Positions 54,600-64,000 of a stretch of 64,000 nt of DNA are shown one piece after another (position 1 is the first letter of the stretch; each line of letters begins with the position of its first letter). Under the pieces are notes generated by a model. That model saw nothing but the letters and a program-made list of their open reading frames with translations. It had not been told where the DNA came from and did no database searches. A program made the translations under genes and the position numbers. Origin of the DNA: Sarcocystis neurona (lineage: Eukaryota > Apicomplexa > Conoidasida > Eucoccidiorida > Sarcocystidae); the NCBI GenBank assembly GCA_000727475.1, contig KL647302.1, positions 685,449-749,448 on the forward strand. The letters run 5' to 3'.

Positions 54600-57214
54600 G
54601 CCAGACTGTACACGGTACACCTACACGCTTACATGGAAACTCTCACAAGTATATAGACATACTTGTATATATATAAATACGCATATGTACATATCAAGGT
54701 GGACGCACGGCTGCATGCACCACCTAGAAATTAGTTTGTATACATCTGTATAAGCATACGTGTAGATACGTGCAAGTACGAGTGTAGATACAAGTGTATC
54801 TGTTTGGTGTGTACTGAACATTTTGATCTAACTCTATACGGCCGTCGTGTGCACATATTCTGCATCTGGCGCTGGGGCACCTGGTCGCATGGAGTCGCCT
54901 CCGCGGTCGGAATTTTCTTCATTTCAAAATGAACGAGTGTGACGCAATGCAACTTCTTCGGTGACAGAAACAATGACGTTTTCGATGTTTTCACCTTAGA
55001 AAAGACACCACGCAGTAGGATAAGGCATATACATATATAGCTGCACAAGCACTTCTTTGTCACGTACTCGCTCTTTTTACTTGCTTTTAACGCTGCTGCT
55101 ATATCTACCGAGTGCAAAACACTCGTGTGCAAGAGTGCGTGTCTTCTTGTTAGTGAAATGTCCCAGAGTATTTTTAGACCGGCTACCTATTTAGGAAAAA
55201 TAAATGCACAAATATATACGTACAGGTGTATCTATCTTGTAGAGATACATATAGCATTTGATGGGTGTGGGCATCGACGTGGTGTGTAGAACCAGTAACA
55301 CGTAAACATACGCATACACGTCTCTATCTGTCTGCTTATCTCACATATGTGTAAACTTGGGAACTCGCACAGTTTAGCACTGTCTAGCACTTCTTGACGA
55401 GGCGCACGACAGGACTTTCCGCATGTACTTTAGAGGATTGAAATTGTTCTTCTTGTTTAGGCTGATTCTGATGCAAAAATTATATGAGACGACCGTTGGC
55501 TTGACCACGAATGCAACACAAGCGAGAGCAAATCAAACAACAAAGTGGACACAGGCGCGTCAAATTAATGCGATTACGTGTACATCAGGACAGCCGGGGC
55601 TGGCAGAGCTTCTTGAGACCCATAGTCCGCGGCAATAATAGAGGGGAGAATAGTGCTGTACAAATATGTACATGCGTGCGGACGAGTGAGAGATCCTCTC
55701 GTACGTTCTTTCATCTTTATGCTTCCATCTGGAGGCATGAGAATCCAGAAACCGTACACCGTGTAATATTTCGAGCGCCTATCCACCTGCGTGCAAAAAC
55801 GGGACCCTGATGTTCTTCAGTTCTTCCGCCTTAGCCGCCCAGTGTGGCGGGAGACAGAAGCTTTCTGTTTCTTCAGTACGTCGGCCATTCTGTCTATCTG
55901 TCTACTTTCACCGTGACAACGTTCACTAGTTTACACATGTATCAACTGTTTATCCGGGTGTGGCCTGCAACAAAGCGCACCACCCAACACCTAACTGAAA
56001 AAGCGTTTGCCTTGGTGCGATGCTTCTCTTACGTTTCATGTAATGGCTGCTACGTATTATTTCAGGTGCAACTGTGCACTTGAACCTGGTGGTATCGTCC
56101 TCCTTCCATTACACCGTCTGTCGCTCAATAGCAACTGCTGGTTGCGCACGCATACTCACACCGCCGTGTCAACCTTTTTCAACTAGTACTCACGCTGCTA
56201 TGCACATCAGCGCTGATCATTTCATTTGAATGTATGTATTGTTTCTTCTGTTGATACACGTTAGGCACATGTAAGTGACGAAAATTGATTCTCTGCGCTA
56301 CGGACGCACACCCGGATAACGTCGTACGACCTTGTGAACACATACTAGCGACGAGCTGCTTTTTCATCACAGCAGAAGTGGCAGAGGAAAGAGTGGCAAC
56401 AGGTCAGCTTTTCCTCGTTTCCCCTCTGGTGCTTCCCATGAGCTCCTAAAGGGTCTCCTTTCGTCACACGACTCCACGCCACGCAAATCACAGAGTGTTT
56501 CTTGTTAGTTCGGGTACTAACTTCTCGTGGTCGGAACGTTCTACATGCAACAGTACCGTACCTGTGTGTTTACTGTACTGCTGACACTAGCAGGCGTCAC
56601 TTGCCTGTCTTCCACAGAAGGGCGCAGCCTGTACGTTTTCATCTGGTGTTCTATCCACCTGAATACGTATGCTGCATGGAAAACTGAAAGGACACGAGAA
56701 GAGTTTCCCTCTCGGTTCTAGTACAGCCCCACGGAAAATATAAAAGGCACCTCCCTTTCGCTCACTGTGTTTTGTCAGAAGGAAAACTATCTGCGCGCAC
56801 TGTTCGTAAGTCTAATAAGCGTTTTCGTATGCTGGAAATGTCACGAATAATTCATACAGGCAAAAAAGATCACATACAAAGCAAACCACCGTGAATGCGG
56901 GCAGTGTCAGTTTACCTCCTGGTAAACTGTCCCAAGGTTACGAAATAAATAAGTATGGAATACGTCTGAAATCATATCGCAACCCGCCTTAAGCCAAAGG
57001 GACATCAAATTAATCACACAACATTGACGTACAAGTAATTCATCCATAGATACCTTCGTATGCATATATATGTATGCACAGAATACTGCGTAACACTATA
57101 CCACGACCGCAGATACAATGGGAGGCTCAAATGCAGATATATCCAACGATACATATACTTGTATACCCATATCTCTACATCACATTTGTACATGTATGTA
57201 TATACATGGATGCA

Positions 57215-57246
<32 letters not shown>

Positions 57247-57380
57247 ATACATACCAATCGTACCAGCAGCCAGCAACACAATCGACATCTACTTTACTAC
57301 GACAGAACGAAACCGAGGGAAGAGTTGTTAGAACTTCGCAGGCTGGATTAGTTCTACGTCTTTCTATCTTGAATTCTCGA
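54600..57380. other. Region without a secure gene
   Basis: TA runs at 54665-54676 and 57219-57246, scattered ACGTGTAT sequence and short frames on both strands. A tentative plus exon follows at 57392. Confidence 0.4.
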
Positions 57381-57391
57381 ATTCTCTTCAG

Positions 57392-57706
57392 CTGGAATTT
57401 GTTTCATTTACTCTGTGGCGTAAAGCCCAGCATCTGTGGGCGCCGTTAATTCTTCCGCACATGCAACGGATCTGCAAGAACTGCCCGCCGCATGCACTCA
57501 TTCTATTTGCAGAGGCCTTGTTTCGAAGATACGACAAATCAAAGTTTCACTTCGCCCTTGCCATACTTTTTCTTTTTCTGTCCTGTATCAGGGTCGAGTT
57601 TTCACCTGTCACGTACTGTTGCTGGAGCGGTATCCCTTTCTTCCGCTCCCCGTTCTGCGTTGCTTTCTCTTTACGGACAGGCATGCATACGTCGGTGCCT
57701 TCCTAG
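57392..57706 (+). CDS. Possible coding exon, unidentified
   Basis: After the acceptor GAATTCTCTTCAG the frame reads LEFVSFTLWRKAQHLWAPLI, LPHMQRICKNCPPHALILFA and EALFRRYDKSKFHFALAI, then becomes hydrophobic and ends at TAG, so the true exon may stop near 57580. The amphipathic helices have the texture of apicomplexan helical-repeat RNA-binding proteins, but this is only a resemblance. A second plus frame (57436-57894) overlaps. Confidence 0.3.
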   Translation: MEFVSFTLWRKAQHLWAPLILPHMQRICKNCPPHALILFAEALFRRYDKSKFHFALAILFLFLSCIRVEFSPVTYCCWSGIPFFRSPFCVAFSLRTGMHTSVPS

Positions 57707-58021
57707 AGAGACGTCAAACGTCGTGCATGACCGCGCGGCTGGAAGTTTTTTACGTTAGTGAATTTCCCTTTTTCCTCGAGCTTTTTACTGCCTGCCACCC
57801 ACCTACTATGAGAGAGTGGAAATGGCTGCATCGTGTACAGTTGCATATGTACGTGCGAAGAATCCCACTTCTCTCGACTTGCGTCACTAAATGAGCAAGT
57901 GTCTATGTTTTGGAAGATCATGTGCGTATCCTTCCGTTTACAATGTGCGTGGGGCGTAAACCTACGGTCAGGTGTTCTGTGTACATGGACCCGACAGGTA
58001 GACCCTCTATTTAGCGCGTAC

Positions 58022-58029
58022 CTGCAGAG

Positions 58030-58060
<31 letters not shown>

Positions 58061-58345
58061 ATGTAGCGTAGACTCTGTCTCTGTCGCTAACTGTTTCTCC
58101 CGCTCTCTCTCTGTATATGTGTTTTTAAGTAGAGTAGACGACTTGTGTCTATGTAGCATATATGCCTACGTGTGGGTACGTATGTGTAAATTGCTACATA
58201 TCTGTAGTGTGTATCTGTGGGCGATACAGTGAATCCATGTATTCTGTATAGACGTACATAGATTATGTAGAGCAAGGTAATGTGGGGAGGTCTCTAGAAT
58301 ATATATATATATATATATATATCCATATATATGTATATATGTATT
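58022..58345 (+). repeat. Two TA microsatellites
   Basis: TA runs at about 58029-58056 and 58297-58324, each more than 24 bases long, separated by alternating purine-pyrimidine DNA. Confidence 0.88.
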
Positions 58346-58349
58346 CGAG

Positions 58350-59527
58350 GCACGGTAGTAGTGAGTGAACTTGCCGACTCTTTTAGCCGGCTTCTTCCGT
58401 ATTCTGCGGAAATTTCTCGTGTGACTCCACTTCGTTTTCGTCTTCTTCTCTCCCTCTTGTCGTCAAACTCGTATGTACTGCGACACACTACACCCTTCTT
58501 CACTCCGTCTTTTCTTCGCTCAGCGGTGAATTAGCTCTCTGTTGCTTATACAGCAAGACGAAGAAGAAATCGCATTCTGGTCTACACGCCTGTAGGCGTT
58601 GCACAGGTGCGCAGACCTGAGAGCCCATCCATCTTTCTGTTTGCCGTGTCACTCTTTGTGTCTTTTCTCTCGTCTTTTGCTCTCCTGCGTGGACGTTGGA
58701 ATCTCGTGCGTGCCCGGGTCTGCAGAGTCTCCTCGACCCGATAACAGCAGTGAAGCTGACGCCGACACCCGCGCGCGACACCAGCAACAGCAAAGAGCAG
58801 CTGCAGTGAAAGGCGGTGGCCACGAGTAGCAGCAGCAGCGACGGGGATCTGCAGCGACCCCGACGCTCAGAGGCGCCTTTTTTCTCGCATACAGGCGCAT
58901 GACGACGCACTGCATTCCGGAGCTGACGCTTGCAGCCGTCTTGGCAGATATTCACATGCTTGTATTCCCTGCTCACATCCTTCTTCACTACACCTATGAA
59001 AAGCCTGAACCTTGTGACAAACGTCCATACACGTACATGTAGAGAACGGGAAAGTGCGTGTATGTACTTGCATGTACTGCCTTGTGTGTCCTTCGCTCTG
59101 CTCTTTTGCTTCACACGACTCTGCTTGGTGGCACCGTTTTGCTGCGTCGGATAAATTCTTCTGCTGCTGCACGGACCTTTGTAAGGGACTTCTTTTCGTT
59201 CAGCACCTTCTGACAGCAGGGGCTGCTGCTGTCGACTGGCTCCCTGTGGGGTGGACTCTTGACTGGCTCTGCTGCGTCTTTCGGCGCTCGGTGCGTTTCT
59301 GGCGAGACGTTCTCTCAACTTCATTCGTTTTCCGGCCGTCCCGCGTTCTGCTCTCTTTCTTGTGGAGATTTCCTCAGTTGACGTGTCTTTCTATCTTCGG
59401 TCTTCGTTTCTCTTCGCCACTGTCGTGGAATGCGTTTTCCCGCCCCACCTCGGCTGTCCTCTGGAACTTCTTCCGAGTCCCCTCCCCCCTACTCCCCCTT
59501 CTTCTTTCGGCTTCTCCTTAAGTCACA
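58350..59527. other. Upstream region of NOL10
   Basis: A pyrimidine-rich stretch (CTTTCT/TTCTCTT) dominates 59270-59520 immediately before the NOL10 ATG. Such a tract could be promoter or 5' leader, but no defined motif is recognised. A 274-codon minus frame (58500-59324) is K/R/S/Q-rich and is probably the shadow of the pyrimidine tract. Confidence 0.35.
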
Positions 59528-62500
59528 ATGCTGGTGACGAGCAGTGCAGCAGACACCAAAATCTACAACTTGGCTGCTGGCCGCGGAGGGGGGCCGTTTG
59601 ACGTGCTGCCACGGCGGAAGCGGAAGAGACGAAGAGGCGCGTCCGGCGCACCAGCAGACGCAGGAACAAACGCCGGAGAAGTCACTTTGCTTCAAGAGTT
59701 CGACTTCACGACTTCTTCGCAGTGTTTGAAGGTCTCTTCGGATTCTCGCTACGTCGCGGCGACTGGCATCTATCCGCCAGAGGTGTGCATGCACAGGGCA
59801 ACCGCGCGCCTGCCGACACCTGCATTTGTTTGTCCGTCTGTTTACCTCCGTCCGTCTGCTAGACGGAGAGCCCGCTGCCAGCTCGTGTGTATCCACGTCG
59901 GTGTGTTGTAAGTAGAGTAGCGTGTGATTTGTGTAGGGCGCATTGGCTGCGACAAGGGAGACACACGCATCAACAGAAGGCGACGGCCTGGAAGGAATAT
60001 GCCCGCCTGCAGCCGGGCGGTTGCAAGAGACGTGTAGCATCTGTGTGCGCTCTACAAGAGACTTCCCCATGTACACGTATATACAAACACGTGTACGTAC
60101 ATAGATGCATCTGCACCCTATGCACATATATATATGAATGTTCCCGCCGGGGCATGAGAGCCAGGCCTCTATCTTCGTCTTCCTCTATTTATACGCGGAT
60201 GCGCGCGCCGCGTGTGTACGTCCGTTTCCCGGTGTCTCGCTCTGTGGCAGACAGGTGGCCCGCGCGTCTGTGGCACGCGTGTGTGGCGCATGTGTGTATA
60301 CGTGAGGTGGTGGGTACGTGGTTGCTGCTGTGGTGCAGGTTCGGGTCTTCGACGTCGAAGAGCTGGGGTTGAAATTCAGGAGGGGCTTGGACTACGAAGT
60401 GGTGGACTTTCTTTTCCTGGGGGAAGACTATAAAAAACTCTTCTTTCTGCAGGTCCAGCGCCACATTGACATACATGCGCAGGGGGGCACGTACCACAAG
60501 GTGAGTGGCCGACGAGGACGCGGTTGTGCGGACGTTCCGTCTGCTTGGACGCGGAGAGTCACGGGACCTGCCTTACGAGAGCGTTCTCTTTCTCCTGTAC
60601 TTTCTCTGTCTGTGTTTTCCAGCCTCTTTCTGTGTATGTGTGGGGGATTGTTCACATGTGACTTGCGAGGTCTGTACCTGCCAAGTGCGAAGCGACGGCA
60701 AAGCGCTTTGTTTTTGCTGTGTCTGGGCCCCCCAACGGGCTCAAGAGGGACAATTGCGTGTGCCCGTCTGTTTCTCTCGTATACACATGCATATATATAT
60801 ATGTAGGTGCGCGTCTGCCAATATATAGATGTAAGTGTGTACGGTCAGCGAAACGGATATATATATATATATGTGTCTCTGTGCTGCGGAAATGAGTGAA
60901 TATTTCTGCAGGGTGTGCACGTGGTCACCTGTTTTGGTCTGTGGGCGCCGATTCATATAGACGGAGCACTGGGGAGGGAAGCATACGTGTGTGCACGTCT
61001 AGGTGGCTGACACGTGTGTACGCAGCATCTGTCTCTCTACAGACTGCCACGCTGTACATATATTTGTGTGTTCATGTATAAGTATCTGTGTGCATGCATA
61101 TATGTGCGTCGGCGATTGTTCGTAGAGCTGCTCCGCGGGCAAACACCTGCGCATGCATTTTCCAGTATATCTTCCACACACGTGCATGGGCAGGCCAGGG
61201 GCTTCGGCTGCGGTATGGGGTGAGTGTGCGTCTGCAGTTGTGAGGAGGTTATGAGGACGACGCAGGTGCTTACTTCAGCATGTGCCTTGCTTCTCAGCGT
61301 AGCAGGGCAGGCCTGGGGCACATGCAGGTGCATGGCGTCGGGTGAGTAATAGTTTGGCTTGCACACGCCTCGCGTCCACGGGCGCATGCGTGGGTACGTC
61401 TTCGACACGAGGGCCACCTTCCGCAGGGGGATTCTCGCATGCACGTTTTTGTGAGCGAGTTTACGCCGGCACAGGTGTCAGTTCTTGTAGGGGAGTGTGT
61501 GTTTCTATTTCTGTACGTGTAGAGAGAGAGAGGGGCATGTGCCTGTACACAGGCAGACAACATGTATGTGTCGGTTTATTGGCGTAGGTAAACACGAGGC
61601 TATATGAACTCGCATCGATGTACCTATCGCCTCCTGTACCTACGTATACACAAGCACACGCCTGTACGTATATGTATATATATATATATATATGTAGGTG
61701 TGTAGGTAAGGAAGTGCCTATCGCACGCAAGTGCAGACACACACGAGCATACGTATATGTAAATGTGTATATGTAGGGGAAGAGGTGCCGCGTCGCTCCT
61801 GTCGTCTGCGGTGCAGCGGGGAGAAGGAGGCGCCTGCGCCTCTGCTGGATGTGTAGAGGACCAGGTGCTTTCTCTTTGTTTGGTATATTCGAAAGCGGAC
61901 TGAAAGTTTCATGTTGAAGTCGACGTGGGGTGCTACGTTGCCCGCTCATGTTTCTGCTGCTGCTGCAGCTGCGCATCCCGCGTGAAGGGCGAGGCCTTTG
62001 TCTGCTGCCGTCCTTGGCGAGCGTCTGTGTGGCAGGCAGCTGCCCCGAGGTGTACCTGATTGACCTAGAGGCCGGATGCTTCCTTACCCCGTGGAAGACG
62101 GCGAGTGCGGCGAACAACTGCTGCTTCTCGTCCTCTGCTCTCCCCATTCTCGCCGTAGGCGGGTACGTTCTCCTTCTGCTGCGATACCTGCGGTCCAAAC
62201 GGCCTGGGGGCTCCGTGCTGCGCGACACGCGTCAGGAGGGTCCACCGGGCGCGGACCTTCATATGCAGCGCGGGGCTCGCGTCGACACATCTCTACGCGT
62301 ATACTTACCTAGACACACATATGTTTGTGCATATATATATATATATATATAAACGTGCGCGTACCTGCGTATGCACATGGGCGAAATACAATGTAAGTAC
62401 ATACAACATGTACGTGTATATCTCTGCGCGCAAAGTCAATATGTGTACGCGTGTGTGTATTCCTGCGCCTACGTGTATATATACACCTGCTCATATACAC

Positions 62501-62752
62501 GTAAATCACGCGTACGTGTACGCAGTCGTAGGCTTACACAAATTTCTCTATCTATCTATCCACGTTTCTCTCTCTCTGTCTCTCTATCTATCTATATATA
62601 TAGAGAGATATGTATATACCTTTGTATGCAGGTGCACGTGTGCCACCCCGTACGAATGTGTGGGGATAGCGTCTATGTATGGGAGTTGCGTAGGACGGGC
62701 GGGGTTACACGTACAGAGGCGTGCGCGCTGAGGTGGACGCACTTGCATACGC
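59528..62752 (+). CDS. NOL10: NOL10 / Enp2-like nucleolar WD-repeat protein, 5' part (3 clear exons plus a tentative fourth)
   Basis: NOL10 (yeast Enp2) is a nucleolar beta-propeller protein needed for early 40S ribosomal subunit assembly. Exon 1, 59528-59782 (85 codons): opens MLVTSSAADTKIYNL, has a basic RRKRKRRR stretch as in the family, then LLQEFDF, SSDSRYVAATGIYPPE. Exon 2, 60339-60500 (54 codons): VRVFDVEELGLKF and RHIDIHAQGGTYHK, matching family signatures 'IRVFDLSQLSMKF' and 'FHAQGGRHY'. Exon 3, 61969-62162: LRIPREGRGL, CPEVYLIDLEAGCFL, AANNCCF, ILAVGG, matching 'TRIPRFGRDL', 'SSEVYRLNLEQGRFL', 'ENNVCDI', 'FATG'. Exons 1 and 2 join in phase 0 with GT..AG borders. A fourth exon from about 62670 (GATAG|CGTC) would give GVYVWELRRTGG in the right phase, with a possible donor at about 62753; this one is uncertain. 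Family members are near 690 residues, so roughly two thirds of the gene is not found here and probably lies past the window end. Confidence 0.86.
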
Positions 62753-62779
62753 GGTGGGCTCTTTTCGTTGGGCTTGTGG

Positions 62780-63560
62780 GATTTTTGCTGCTGATGTGGT
62801 GATGGAATTGCTGCGGCATTTGCTGCTGAAAACGCTGCCGCTCGAGTGTCAACGCCGGCGCACGGGGACATGCACCGGAGCAGTCTGCGTCTGTTGTGAT
62901 GGCAGCGACGCATGCGAATAGCTGCTGTTGACCCATGCCTGCTGTTGGTGACGCTGTCGTGACTGCTTGATTCCAGGAACTTCTTTTGCTGCACTGCTGT
63001 TGCTGACATCGTCGGTGGTGCTCCTGCTGTTGCTGCTGCTGCTCGGGCACGCTGGGTGCTGCTGCTGCTGCTGTCTCCGCGACTGCGCGGCGGTCGGCAG
63101 ACGCTGCTGGTGTTGCCCTTGCGGCTGCTGGGACACGTGTGCTGTTGCGGCCGCGCTGCCGTCTGTGCGTCTGCGACGGTCGCGTCCGTCGTTGGTGCTG
63201 CCCCGTCGACGTGTCTGCTTCTGCCGCAGCCAGCGCATCTCTTCATGCACGCTGTTATTCTTGCTGCTACCAGCAGTCCTGCTGCGGCTGCCGCTGCCGA
63301 CGGTCGACGGCTGCTCCTGCAGCACTACTCGCACCCGCACTGCTGCTGCCGCGCAGTGCTCGTCGTGCGGTCCGTCGGCTGGGAACGCTTGTCGGCTGGC
63401 GCGGCTGCTGCTCTTCGGCTGATGGGATGCGTCCACATCTGCTAATGCTTTGCTGTCCCTGCCAGAGATGCCGCTGCTGTCGTCGGTAGTCACATATGCA
63501 GCAGCTCGTTTGGCTGCCCCTCCGCTCCCCGCGTCGCCTCTGCTGCTGCTGTCGTCTACC
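62780..63560 (+). repeat. CTG-rich block, probably within NOL10
   Basis: CTGCTGTTGCTG triplets (CAG on minus). If NOL10 continues past the window this is one of its introns, or a homopolymer-encoding insert. Minus-strand Q/S/R-rich frames over it are treated as shadows. Confidence 0.7.
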
Positions 63561-64000
63561 CAGCTCCTTCTTATGGGAGGGTTCGAGCAGCATACGCGTC
63601 CTGCTGGGAGGACGTTGTGAAAGTCTTTCTTGGGCGTATTTCCGCTTCCGCGTAGATAATAACGCCCACTCATGTGTCCGCCTGTGCGACCCGCCTTGCA
63701 TGTACATATCTGTCGGTGCCTGTAGTAGCATCGTCAGGTCACGTCTGCGCGTCTTTCCCGCTTCTTCATGCGGGCTCTCTGTACAGGGGCGTTCGTTGCC
63801 GTGTTCACCCACCACTCCTCAGCCGCCGTGCATTCGTGCTTCTTTGATTTCCCCTAACGTCGCTGTACGTACACCTGGGTCTTGTACGTATCCACTGTAT
63901 TGTTGATCTTACTTACGCGCGCACATGCGTCGTTCTACCCACATACGTATGTGTATGTGTGTAGTGTGTATTTGTTTGCAAGTATACAAAGGCAGGTAGA

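Noticed and set aside
62849..63815. Q/S/R-rich minus-strand frames of 182-274 codons
   Set aside because: These are complements of the CTG block downstream of NOL10 exon 4, with low complexity throughout.
1..64000. CRISPR arrays, insertion sequences, bacterial operons, retrotransposon domains
   Set aside because: No direct repeats with unique spacers, no transposase or reverse-transcriptase motifs and no LTR pairs were recognised. The sequence is eukaryotic in character.

Overview
This window looks like nuclear DNA of a coccidian apicomplexan, most probably an Eimeria species. The argument rests on what can be seen: blocks of CAG/CTG triplet repeat that stay open in several frames, long intron-rich genes with GT..AG junctions, frequent TA and alternating ACGTGTATAC-type microsatellites, and repeat-rich stretches alternating with a repeat-poor one. 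That alternation is what has been described for Eimeria tenella chromosomes. The species is an inference; no rRNA, plastid or mitochondrial marker is present.

Layout. 1-7.7 kb is almost pure CTG or CAG repeat whose polarity flips several times, with short minisatellites and no recognisable gene. 8-13.5 kb holds microsatellites, a G-rich segment and diverged tandem repeats. 14.2-28.0 kb (minus strand) carries a chain of about ten exons, many with compatible splice phases, ending at a stop at 14202. It encodes a largely helical protein I cannot name. An assembly gap (15303-15872) lies inside it and is flanked by identical copies of the same sequence, so it is probably an artefact. 28-38.5 kb (minus strand) has further CAG blocks, a long glutamine-rich open frame (31847-34483) and two good-looking exons (37.6 and 38.4 kb) that may be the 5' part of the same gene or a neighbour.

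38.5-50.6 kb is nearly free of triplet repeats. It contains several splice-bounded exons on both strands: a plus-strand helical-repeat-like set at 39.0-39.9 kb, a plus terminal exon ending at 45746 facing a minus terminal exon ending at 46227, and a minus terminal exon at 49.5 kb. None could be assigned to a family with confidence.

50.9-62.8 kb contains the two genes I can name, both on the plus strand. The first is tubulin-binding cofactor A (50968-52927, two exons), whose second exon contains a 121-codon in-frame low-complexity segment bounded by GT and AG. The second is the 5' part of NOL10/Enp2, a WD-repeat ribosome-biogenesis protein (from 59528; three secure exons and one tentative). 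The last 1.2 kb returns to CTG repeat and microsatellite; the rest of NOL10 probably lies beyond the window.
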